This document shows, in pieces, positions 35,706 through 49,389 of a stretch of 64,000 bases of DNA; position 1 is the first letter of the stretch; the number at the start of each line of letters is the position of its first letter. The position numbers and the translations under genes are program-made. The notes beneath the pieces were generated by a model. It was not told the DNA's origin, ran no database searches, and saw nothing but the letters and a program-made list of their open reading frames with translations. Source of the stretch: Cryptomeria japonica (lineage: Eukaryota; Streptophyta; Pinopsida; Cupressales; Cupressaceae); assembly GCF_030272615.1 (NCBI RefSeq), contig NC_081415.1:630517240-630581239 (forward strand), given 5' to 3'.

Positions 35706-37394
35706 AATAATGATATTAATATACTATAAATATGATATAAATATTATTAATAACATATAAATATAAGATAATAATAATAAAATATCAAAATATAAAATAT
35801 AAATAATAATATAATAATTTATATTAATATATTAATAATGTTTATAGTTAACTTAAAGTTAAGTTAGGGTTATAATTACTATTAGGTTGGGTTAAGGATT
35901 AAACTTTTATTTAGGGTTACATTTACAATAAGATTTGAATTGTTGTATTATATTAATTTTACACTTTAAATCTAATTAAATTATTTGTCTATCACATTTT
36001 ATATAAATTAAATTTATTACAACTAGAAAATACTAAATAGATTTTAAAATATTATCCACTTTTTTATTACGTTGAAGGCGTCTCTTATATGAGATGTACA
36101 AGCTAACTTTTAAAATTAATGGTTGAAAGCTCACCAAAATCTATGCAAGATGATTAAAACTGTCTCGTCCATTGATTTTCGCTTTCCTCATTATCACTGT
36201 TATCGTATCCTCCATGTCATGCGTTTTCGGGGTGATTGGATCGGTTTCCCGCTTGCCATTTCGCGTCTGCCCTAATGTCCGAACCACGAATACAATTTCG
36301 TAGCAAGCAACTTGCGTATCATTTGTGCTGTGAAAGCACACATAATGTTCATTCTTTATTATGTTGTTTGTACTTGGTCCTTTCTGCAGTCACGTCAGAT
36401 ACCCTTTGCAATTAATTGGCCAATTTAAAGGGAGGAACTCCCACATGAAAATTCTCATGCTGGATTGTTTAAAATTCACACTGAACAACATTTTGAAAAG
36501 TTAAATTTTTACTGGGTCTCTCTTCCCGTCTCGCCACTCATCCACCTATGGATCTCTACCGTGCATTGAAGTCTCTCTTTCTTTTTGTCCACTTCGTCCT
36601 GCGAGTTCATCAATGACATTTATTATAAGTATAATTAGAAGGCTTCTGAATACACCAGAAGAATTGTTTGTTTTCCATGGACATCACTTCCACACGAATA
36701 GGTAGACCCGTCATCAATTCACCTCGAAACAAGTTCACCTCTGCATTGATTCCCAGTGCCCAAATATGTAGGTATGGAAATGGGTCCACCTCTCCATTTC
36801 TGACGTGGTGAAATCATATGCCCCTCCAACTATAACAAAATATTTTTTTGATGTCGAACCTCTGGACGATGGACTTTTTAAATGTGATTAATTTATTTTT
36901 TTACGATTTTGGACTCTCTAGCACAATATTTGGCTTACGATTTTGTAAGTAAAGAAATTCCATAAAATATTAATGGAGAATTTGGGTACGTATGGTGATT
37001 AGCCCCACCACCCTTTCATTATTAAAATTTTTTTAAAAAAAATCCTTTGATTATATGTTGTGAGTGTAAATTTAATAATTTCCACATTTTCAAGTTTGGG
37101 CTTTTCCCGTTATTTTTATATTTAAAATTTAAAATTTTAGTTTTTTAGTTTTAAATATTTTAATAATTAATATATTATAATATATAAATAATAACCTATA
37201 TGTTTAAAAAAAAATTATATTTATTTAATATATTATATAATATATATAATAATTGATTTTTATTTATAATTTTAAATATAATTATTATTTAACTTTCTAA
37301 AAAAAGATTTAAAAAAATTAAATTTTTAATAAATATATCTTCAAAAAAATAATAAGATTAATAATTATTATTATGCATATATAGAACTTTCTTT
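35706..37394. other. AT-rich intergenic DNA, no gene seen
   Basis: TAA/ATA-rich to about 35840, then unremarkable sequence. Short ORFs (minus 36141-36341) show no domain. Confidence 0.5.
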
Positions 37395-37415
37395 AAAATA
37401 AAATTTATTATTATT

Positions 37416-37457
37416 ATTTTTTTTGATAGGTAATAGGCCAAAGCCGCAATATTTTGA

Positions 37458-37489
<32 letters not shown>

Positions 37490-37639
37490 GTTTGATTAGA
37501 TTGACCCATGACCTTCCCCATTATGGAAGGCCAAGAGTCACAACTTAGAATTCCACTTTAGATGTCCTTATTGGGAATTGAACTTGGGTCTCCAAAGTAG
37601 AACCCAATGTTTTAACCAGTTAAGCTCAACCCATTGGAC
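37416..37639 (-). mobile_element. tRNA-derived SINE, minus strand, with about 20-bp duplication
   Basis: On the minus strand it starts GTCCAATGGGTTGAGCTTAA, has an A-box-like TGAGCTTAACTGG and a B box GTTCAATTC, then an (AAT)n stretch and an oligo-A end (+ strand T run at about 37417-37424). AAAATAAAATTTATTATTAT is found at 37395-37414 and 37640-37659. Length about 220 bp. Unlike the SINE at 35249, its tail follows the AAT stretch with a short unique segment. Confidence 0.85.
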
Positions 37640-37661
37640 AAAATAAAATTTATTATTATTT

Positions 37662-37857
37662 TAAAATCGTAGTTTAAAAAAACTAATATTATATTTTATA
37701 TTTTAAATAATTTAATTTTTCTAAAAAATAATATTATAGTTAGATTTATAATTATATATTATATTCTACAATAAAGAAATATTAAATATAAATATAATAT
37801 ATTATACTATTAATGTATACTATTTTTAAAAAATACACATTAAATTATATATATTAT
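37662..37857. other. AT-rich spacer
   Basis: Nothing recognised. Confidence 0.5.
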
Positions 37858-38869
37858 TGTAATACCCTAAAAATTGTCATCTAAACCATGGACCCCTAAT
37901 CTCGACAACATCACCAAGGTCCTAACCAAAGACAATTAAAATTAATCTTGAGCACACAATTAATTTCTTAAATCATTAATGTCTCATGGAAAATTAATCA
38001 CTCTGAATTAATTAAATAATTATTTAATTAATTGATCATTTCAAGTAAATCATTTTTAAACAATTATCCTATTTATTTTTATTAAATATCCTAGTATTTT
38101 TAATTAAATAAATCAATTTGCCATTAAATCACAAAAAAGGAATTAATTGGAAAAAATAATTAAAAATTGAAAAGAAATCAAATGGAGATAATCTTGAAAA
38201 AGAATTAAAATTTGAAAAATATCAAAGAAAGCAATTAAAACAATTAAATCTCAAAATTGAATGAAATAGAGAATAAATCGGTTTTTTTATATTCTATCTT
38301 AATTTTAGTTCAATTTCCTTTAAAACTGAGAAAAGCAGTCAATCACACCAATTCACCTGGATTGTGCTTCCTCTTAGAAAATCTCGATCGCTCATCATCA
38401 TTTGATCTCAATCGTTGGCTTCTTTCTAAATTTTCTATAAATTTAGGCTCTCATCTCCTAATCAAGAATCCTGGAGAATATATTGTTATCATGTTGTTTT
38501 TGCTCTAGGTTCATTGAGATTTGTGCATTGAGATATTACATATTAGTTATTGCATACTTGTTAAATCATCTAGCTTAATATTGCTTAAATCATGTTAGAT
38601 TAATCATGCATATCTAGCTTAAATCTTGCATTCATTTAGCTCAATTTCATACATATAGATTAAATCCTTCGTTTAGGTGTTGTCTAGTCACTGGTATTGC
38701 ATATGGAAATCTGAGAGCAAGACTTAACCCGCATCTACTAGAAGGAAATAGGTTGATTTGTGATGGTTTATTGTTCATTATCGATTGATTTACTAATCAT
38801 GCATCTAATGACTTAATTGAAGTGTCGTGTATTCCAGATACAAATAGAAATCCACTTTTCACACACACA
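37858..38869 (+). mobile_element. Solo LTR (family B, copy 2) with ATTAT duplication
   Basis: 1012 bp, starts TGTAATACCCTAAAAATTG and ends CCACTTTTCACACACACA, clearly the same family as 24912-25978. ATTAT at 37853-37857 and 38870-38874. TATAAATT at 38436-38443. No internal sequence. Confidence 0.93.
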
Positions 38870-39088
38870 ATTATAATTATATTTAGTATTATATATAATA
38901 ACATTATAATATAAATTGTTTAATTACACTTTATTTAAATAATGTAAATCATTCAAATCATTTTTTAAATAATATGATACTTATATTTATTATTATATAT
39001 TACATTGAACAATAGATATTGTTAAATATAAATATAACATAATTTATTATATAGTATAGATTAAAATAATATATACAAATCTAATAGC

Positions 39089-42095
<3,007 letters not shown>

Positions 42096-42165
42096 TCCCT
42101 ATTACAAACATAACATGAGCCTATTAGTAATGGACATTGGTTATCTTCTCGATTAAGAGGTTTTG

Positions 42166-42388
42166 TTACAGTCATGCTAGGATCCTTGTAAGTGGATTCA
42201 TAGTTGAATTCAAGCTATCATTTTTCCATTGAGACCTTTTTTGCACAAATAACAACACTTTCTAAATGATTTACCAATTGATTTCATGCACTACACAAAC
42301 ATATGCAAAAAATAGAACAAAAAATTTCCTCATTTAACTTCCACACCTCTTCGGCGTACCTATTGCACACCAAGGTGCAATTGCTAGT
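42166..42388 (+). mobile_element. Possible Helitron 3' end
   Basis: 42362-42381 can fold (stem ATTGCAC/GTGCAAT, loop ACCAAG), followed by TG, then CTAG at 42384-42387 and T at 42388. A hairpin before CTRR with insertion before T is the Helitron 3' signature; the two-base spacing is shorter than usual. No 5' TC end or Rep/helicase gene is identified. Confidence 0.4.
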
Positions 42389-42530
42389 ATAGATTCTTAA
42401 GATATATATGTTAGTTCATAATTAATTTAAAAAATTTAAGTTAAAAAAAAAAGGACAAAAGAAAATACCTCATTTTTTAGCGGGCTTTAACTTCAATAAG
42501 AAAAAACACTTGTATTTAATATAAAAATGT

Positions 42531-42997
42531 TATAGGGGAAAGGATTCAGTAGTTGAGCATGCACCAATTGTTGTGAGGGTTGTTGATACCTTTTGTTCCA
42601 AAAATTGAACAAATAAAACCTATTGTTTGAACAAAAAATATCAATTTTTATTAGGAAATTTACCAACAGTTGTTAGGAAATGTACCAATAGTTGTTAAGA
42701 AATGTACTAATATTGTAAAAATAACCAATTAGCTAATGCCATGTCAGCTGCACAACTATTGGGGTCTCTTTTGCACGCCTATTGGTCTCACCTTTTTTTG
42801 GGGCTGTTTTGGACACCTTGGCAAAAAGTATGCTGATGTGACATCATATTTGATGATGTGGCCCTGAAACCTTAGTTATAAGCAGGGGACTTGCCAAGTA
42901 AGCTGCTGTAAAAAAATCGGAGTGATTTGAAATTTTCAAGTAAGATTTTGAGAAGCGCGAAGTTAGGGTGCACAACTACTGAATCCTTTCCCCTATA
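42531..42997. mobile_element. MITE with 21-bp perfect terminal inverted repeats
   Basis: Core 42535-42993 (459 bp). Ends are GGGGAAAGGATTCAGTAGTTG and its exact reverse complement, with similarity continuing a few bases inward. TATA sits on both sides (42531-42534 and 42994-42997), compatible with a TA or TATA target site. No transposase ORF. It ends 207 bp before the Nudix-like gene start and could lie in its promoter. Confidence 0.85.
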
Positions 42998-43203
42998 TTT
43001 TGTGACTTCAAAAAGCGAAAAAAAAAAGGACACGTTTCCTTAAATAGTTTCTCACAATCGTATGGCAGGCATATTATGGAACAATTTCTATCATATTGGA
43101 TATACCATCTGAAAAAACTCTGCTTATAATTTCCGTAAGAGCCACGCCAAGCTTTTAAGTTGAAGTTGGTGTAGGCCTAGCTTTTGATGGAAGCAATCCA
43201 GAT

Positions 43204-44136
43204 ATGTTATCATTGAGCATCAGAGGCATTACAAAATCCACAACTTCAAGTTTCTCAAAACTGATTCCTAATCTCAGAACACCCAATTCAATCCTTCCAC
43301 TAACCTTAAAGTTTCCCCAGAACAAGGAATATACATATCATACCCATTTAGGAGTACTCAGAGGATCCAAATGTATATTTCAAATCCATTTAAGTTTACC
43401 CAAATACTCATATAATCCCACAAAGCTACTTATCTCTGCAAAACCCCAGAATTACTCGATGTCTACTGCAACCCTTCTCGAAGACCATGCGTCTTCACCG
43501 GCACCCATATATGTAAATGCTAAACAATTAGGCTCTGCGAGTGCCCTAGCTTTGTGGTTAAGAACCCGAATGCCTTCAGCTGCATTTAGCTCGTGGGGAA
43601 TCGAACCGGGGACCAAGAATGTTACAAATCTCTGGGTGGAATTGCAGGAGGGCGAGATAACTCTCGAAGATTCTTACCCTCCAAAACGCACTGTTAATGT
43701 TGCAAGCGTCAACTTAAGGAATGCCAATGGTAGATTCTTAATGGAGTCATACCAAGAAATGAATGATGGGACCATCAGGGTTCGAAACCGACCACTTTCT
43801 GAAAAAATGAAGGCAGGGGAAACTGTGGAGGAGGGTTGTTTGAGGGGTATATTTGAAGAATTGGGTCCTGTTTTGGGGGCATCTGAGAGGGTTAATTTGG
43901 TGATGGGTTCTTATGAGAAGCAGGTGGAAGAGAGGGTTTCTATGTCATATCCTGGCTTGATGACGTGCTATGTTGTGCATTCTGTGGAGGCTGTCATAAC
44001 TGGGTTGCCTGATAATGATTTTTGTACCGACGAAGACGAAGATGGAAGGATGAATGGCGCTGATACATGCTCTAAAGAAAGGGCCATTGGTGTGAAGAGA
44101 CATTTCTGGAAGTGGGTGTCCGAGAAGGGAAAATGA
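43204..44136 (+). CDS. Nudix-like domain protein, probably organelle-targeted
   Basis: 310 codons, no intron visible, and the only intact, non-repetitive long ORF of the window. Residues 1-85 are Ser/Thr/Lys/Arg-rich with few acidic residues, as in plastid or mitochondrial transit peptides; a second Met at residue 86 (43459) could give a shorter form. The conserved part runs from about residue 100 to 305. At about residues 200-222 the stretch EKMKAGETVEEGCLRGIFEELG fits the Nudix box spacing (E-x7-R..E-E-x-G), but the leading Gly is Glu and the Glu after Arg is Gly. The REUXEE core glutamates that bind metal are present in part (FEELG), so hydrolase activity is uncertain. Upstream ATG chosen because it gives the targeting peptide. 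Substrate unknown. Confidence 0.75.
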   Translation: MLSLSIRGITKSTTSSFSKLIPNLRTPNSILPLTLKFPQNKEYTYHTHLGVLRGSKCIFQIHLSLPKYSYNPTKLLISAKPQNYSMSTATLLEDHASSPAPIYVNAKQLGSASALALWLRTRMPSAAFSSWGIEPGTKNVTNLWVELQEGEITLEDSYPPKRTVNVASVNLRNANGRFLMESYQEMNDGTIRVRNRPLSEKMKAGETVEEGCLRGIFEELGPVLGASERVNLVMGSYEKQVEERVSMSYPGLMTCYVVHSVEAVITGLPDNDFCTDEDEDGRMNGADTCSKERAIGVKRHFWKWVSEKGK

Positions 44137-45693
44137 AGAGAATGAATTTTGCAGTAATTGGTACTGTTTGTCCTTTTGCCTTGAAATTGTTATGCTCCAA
44201 TTGTTCTGAAATTAAAGTAGCATTGGAAACGAGTTTTTAAGTCTTTATACATGAGTTCTAGCGAGATATATCGTTTCTAATTTAGTGGAAAATTTAAACA
44301 TATGTGAATGCATATGTGAGTAAATTTTGAACAATAGTCATTAATCTTTGTGATTTCCTTTGTTTAGGATGTTCCATTTTCTCAAAATTCAACCAGCATT
44401 GAAGATTGTATCTGAGTTAAAGTTGTAGTCGGCAATCAATTTGTTTATTTTTTAAATGATCTGAAAATGTAGTATATGATACCGTTTATTCCAATTTGTA
44501 TTGGATCTATGATGTTGAGCGGTAGTCCTTTTTGTCGCTTCTTTTTGCCCAAATCTGACATTTTGGAATTCTTGCGGCATTCTTTTGTTTCTTTCTTTTT
44601 TAGTATAGGATAACGTTTGAAAAGTTAAGTGTGCCTAAAATGCTTTCACAATGACATGGGTTTCTACTGCAATATGATAAATCTTGTTGAAATTACTATA
44701 TTGGTATTGGATACACCATATTGCTCTTTATAGGATTGAGCAATAGCCATTTTATAGTTTCTTCTCATTTGGGTCAAACATGAGAATGTGGATGTTGGTG
44801 GCGTTTGTGGAAACTTGTAGGTCTTTTAGGATATATATACAACCAGGCCCAGAGCACATTGCTACTGTAAAATTATATCGTAGTCTGTCGCACATGTCAA
44901 ATGCCCTGCGTCTTGGGTATTACTATTATTGGTTAAGGTTAAGCGCTGCCCTTTAATACGGTGTAGGATAAGCATGGCTACATTATTATGATTTGATTGG
45001 GCATGCTCTAATGTACTTAACTTCTAGTCCACAATCTTGCTACATATCAACTCAAGTTTTGGGCTGCTTTAGTACATTTAGCTTATTCTAGTACGACTCC
45101 TAAGTGTTGAACTTTTACTAGTTATTTAAAGAATTAAAATGTAATGGGATTTTTCTCCTTTTTAAATAGAAATATTTGCCAACATTCTACACACTTGCAA
45201 ACAAAAGTTTATTTTTAAAAATTTTATAGCTTCCACTATTGTACTTCATATTATTTATTGTACTTAGTATTATATATACGTCTTGAACAACATTCATTTT
45301 ATCAAATCTCCTCGTTTGGCTCAGATTTTGAAATTTGTGAAACTGGTTTGAACATAGATGCTTTTGAACATGATCATGGGACAGCAGAGAAGGAGAGAGA
45401 AAGAAATCACAATGAACAGTCATAGAGGTGGAGAAAATTGTCCATTAAGATAGGCTTCCTAGTTTTCACCAAAACATTCTTCAATTCCTTGTTACCATCA
45501 TTTATCACCATGGAACCCGATTGGACAAGAAAAAATGCATACCCAGTCACTACACCTATCTTGGCATCTCATGGTTAAAATTCTACTTTCGTAAGATCCT
45601 CCTTTTTGGCTTACTCTTCATTTAGAATCTGGAGTACCTTTACAATCTGATCATCTTTAGTAAGTTCATAAATTTCCTATTTCCCACATTGAT
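44137..45693. other. Downstream of the Nudix-like gene; no further gene seen
   Basis: 44211-44216 ATTAAA could be a poly(A) signal. The rest is AT-rich with no recognisable ORF. Confidence 0.5.
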
Positions 45694-45698
45694 ATTCT

Positions 45699-47303
45699 TG
45701 TAATGTCCCTTACTAGTTATATAAGCAGAAATATGTTTGCCTGGAATAACAGATGGAAAAATAAATCAGAAATAGGAACATTGCTTTTATTCTAAGTAAG
45801 TTACATTAATGCAAACAGAGATTTCTTATACATATGCAGCGGTCATAAAAATTTATTCAATTGCAACTCAAATAGCTATTAAACATTATTCCTTTAATAT
45901 CCATAATGGAGAAACACAGGGGGTGATCCGGTTAGCCCATCCATCCCACTCTGGATCCAAAGGCAGTCATTGTGCCCCTTTGGCTTACTAATAGTGGTGT
46001 GGGTCTTATCATTCCTTGTTCCACCCTTAAATTTATTAAGCCAAGGAAGTGGCAGAGTGTAGAGGGGCTTAATTGTTGCCAGTCCCAGGCCCAGTAGCAG
46101 TCATATGCCCTACTGGCCTACTGATCTTACATGAACCAGTAGGTGGTCAACTTGGACAGACATTATCCTCCTCTCCCAGTCTCTCTGCCTTCCTGGAATT
46201 TTATGTAAATTAGTGAATTTCTTGCAGGATTATTATTATTGTAAGCTTTTACTGTTATAGAATTGTGAAATATGTTTGTACAGATTTGAATAAACAACAT
46301 CGTAATATTTACCAGTCACCCCATTTAAGGAGTGATTGTGTCAGATAATCATGATTACATAAACATCAGAAACTTGCTGTATAATTTTATGATTTTTAAC
46401 TTCATTAGTATTCTAAATAAGTTTAACGGTGCTGTGTAATACTGTAATGATTCTTAACACAGAACTACTCAGATTTATTACTGTAACGGATTGTTCATTT
46501 GTAATCGTTATTATTCTTATGATATTAAGCTTAATACGTGGGGCTTCACAGTTCTGTCGAGATCTATAGGTAGTGCCATTTATTGTTACCTTTTTAGCTA
46601 AATAGTAGTTCACGATGGATACCAAAATACGTGAAAGGAAAGTTGATGCAAACACCGTGAAAATAACTTACCTTTAATTCACATACTGGCCAATAACACG
46701 TATATGCAATACATTAAAAACAATCATCCTTTCCTTAGTACATGACGTACCTGAAATGGCGCCCTGCAGTCGGGTAATTCAGAATGATGCCAATTGTGTA
46801 ATTACGTGATCATAGTCTGCCTTCCCTTCCCCGAGTCTCCTTCTCGTGTGTATCCTCTGCAGTTTTGGCGCTCACTATTTCTATCCTTCCCAATCACCAA
46901 TTAAGAGGTCACATCGTATTAGAAGAGATGTGACATGCTTGGCAGAAGTCGTGACTTTTGTAAATAAATAATCGCCTGGGTTGTGACTATTAGCCAATAG
47001 GCACATCCAGTTCAAGCTTATAAGGCTTATATTGTATCAAATAATTATTACTTATTATTTATTCTATTAATCATTAACATGTGCGATTACCTTAATCACT
47101 GTATTTATATGTAATTTTAATAATTAGTAAATAATTTACATGTTATTATTATTACTGAGAGAAGACAGTTATTATAATTAATAATAAATAATCAATTACA
47201 CATTAATAATCAATTGATATTTTTGGATAGAGATATACATTGCATAAATATTAGAACACAGTTATATAGACATATCTGATATATTCATCATGAGGACATG
47301 ACA
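45699..47303 (-). repeat. Chromovirus LTR (3' in element orientation)
   Basis: + strand reads TGTAATGTCCCTTACTAG...GAGGACATGACA. Matches 60956-62560; the two differ by scattered substitutions and small indels, including 14 bp near 46513. Confidence 0.95.
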
Positions 47304-47316
47304 GTCCTCCCCTCTC
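47304..47316 (-). promoter_or_regulatory. Polypurine tract of the chromovirus
   Basis: Minus strand GAGAGGGGAGGAC directly before TGTCATGTCC, the LTR start. Confidence 0.8.
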
Positions 47317-47339
47317 GAGTTGGCTTGTCCACAAGCAAT

Positions 47340-48787
47340 TTGAGTTGGGGATGGTTAAATTTTTTCTCCCCTTCCCAAGTGGCATCTTCTTCTGGCAATC
47401 CTTTCCATTTAACCAAGAACTCCGGAATAGTTTTGTTCCTAAACTTCTTTTCCCTCATATTCAAGATCAGCTCTGGTTCTAAAATGAGTTTGCCTTCATC
47501 ATCAAGAGAAGGTAGCTCAGTACATGGAACAACGTGTTACCCCAAAACTTTCTTAAGCTGGGACACGTGAAAGACATTATGAATCCTGCTGTTCGCTGGA
47601 AGCTCAATCTCATAAGCTACCTCTCCTATTTTTCGCAGTACCTTGTAAGGGCCATAAATTCATGGTTTAAGCTTCTCAGCACCACTGGTCTTCAGGGATG
47701 ACTGCCTATAAGGCTGAAGCCTCAAGAAAACCAAGTCACCTTCTTCAAAAGTTCTTTCTTCTTGATGACGGTCAGCGTACATTTTTTGCTGATTTTAGGA
47801 GTTACATTTTTCTGTATAAAGTCTTTAGCACCTGACACTTTGCTTTCTTGGATGGCCAATCCTCCAAAAGTCATCGTGTCATATCCATAGAGAGCCTTAA
47901 AAGGGCTCATGCCAATAGACATATGGTGGTATTGTATTGTAACAATACTCCCCTAAATGCAACCACTTAATCCATGAATTCTGCTGATTTGTAACATAAT
48001 TTCTCAAATATCTTTCTAGGCATTTATTTACTATTTCAGTTTGTCCGTCCGTCTGGGGATGATAACTAGTACTGGGGGTGAGTGTTGTACCTGCTAATCT
48101 AAACAATTATTGCCAAAACTGACTGAGAAAGTGGCTATTACGATCACTTACAATGTTTTTTGGTAACCCATTTAGTCGAAATATTTCTCGGAAGAAGACT
48201 TCAGCTACTTGGTGTGCTCTATATTCGGTGGATATGGCCAAGAAATGAGCATATTTGGTTAGTCGGTCTACCACCACATAAATGCAATCTTTACCTTTAC
48301 ATTTGGGTAGGCCGGTAATAAAATCCATGGAAATACTTTCCTATTTTATATTAGGAATGGGCAGTGGTTGAAGGAGCCCTGTTGGGTGTGTTTGTTCAAC
48401 TTTATTTTTCTGACAAGTCCTGCATTCCTGAACATACCTTAAAACATCTCCCTTGAGTCCCTTCCATGATATTTTTTCTCTTATTTGCTAGTATGTTTTA
48501 TAATATCCTTGATGCCCTGCCAAGGGATTATCATGATATTCCTTCAAAATTGTGCCCTTGAATTTGGAATTAGATGCAAGGAAAATCCTACCCTTATAGA
48601 AGATCTATTCTTCCATCACCTTGTAATCCTCATTTGGCAGATTACCTTCCATTATTTCAGTGGTTAAAGAATCTCTGGCATATTCTGCTGTGATTTGGGA
48701 CTTCCAATCCCCAGTAATATTGGTTAGAGTATTCAAATAGGACCATCTGGATAAGGCATCTGCTACCACATTTCTCGCTCGCTCCAC
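47340..48787 (-). pseudogene. Chromovirus integrase with C-terminal chromodomain
   Basis: Right to left: HHCC module (EYHDNPLAGHQGYY, then CRTCQKNK, about 48390-48540), core with first Asp in MDFITGLP (about 48328), second in NIVSDRNSHF (about 48150), Glu in HPQTDGQTEIVNK (about 48030-48060), then [19 protein letters not shown] (about 47600-47660) and chromodomain FRNKTIPEFLVKWKGLPEED (about 47380-47440). The chromodomain targets integration to marked chromatin in this clade. Stops include 48107 and several frame changes (around 47780 and 47900), so it is inactive. Confidence 0.9.
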
Positions 48788-49389
48788 ATATTCTATATCA
48801 AAATCATATGCTTAAGTTTTGCTCACCCATTTCTGTTGGCAGTCATTAAGATCTTTTTGGTTCATAAAAAATCTGAGACTATTGTGATCGGTCTTTACAT
48901 TGGATTTTCCCCCAACTAGGTATTGTTTGAACTTTGCAAATGCGTGCATAATAGCCAACATTTCCTTATCATAGATGGAATAATGTTTTTCTTTTTTTGA
49001 CAACCTACAACTTTCAAAGGCTATAGGGTGCTTGTTTTGCATGAGAACCGCCCCTATTCCGTCCCCTGAAGCATCACATTTTAACTCAAAAGGTTGAGTG
49101 AAATCTGGAATTGCTAGAACCGGACATGAACTCATTGCCTCCTTAAGTTTTTCAAAGGCTTGCTGTGATACTTCACTCCATAAAAAGGCCCCTTTCTTTG
49201 TCAAATCAGTGAGAGGGGCCGTATCTTAGAAAATCCCTTAACAAATCTCCTGTAGTAGCTGCATAACCCTACAAATCCTCTCAATTGGGTCAAATTCCTT
49301 GGTTTTGGCCACTCTTTGATGGCTTTGATTTTCTCTTCGTCAACATTGACTCCTTGGGAGTTAATTTTGTGACCAAGGTAAATATTTTT
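48788..49389 (-). pseudogene. Chromovirus RT C-terminus and RNase H
   Basis: Left part of pol after the insertion: IYLGHKINSQGVNVDEEKI (about 49330-49388), RGFVGLCSYYRRFVKGF, then RNase H (FELKCDASGDGIGAVLMQ; HYSIYDKEMLAIMHAF; NVKTDHNSLRFFM; about 48812-49100). A frame change near 49204 and a stop near 48812 break it. Confidence 0.9.
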
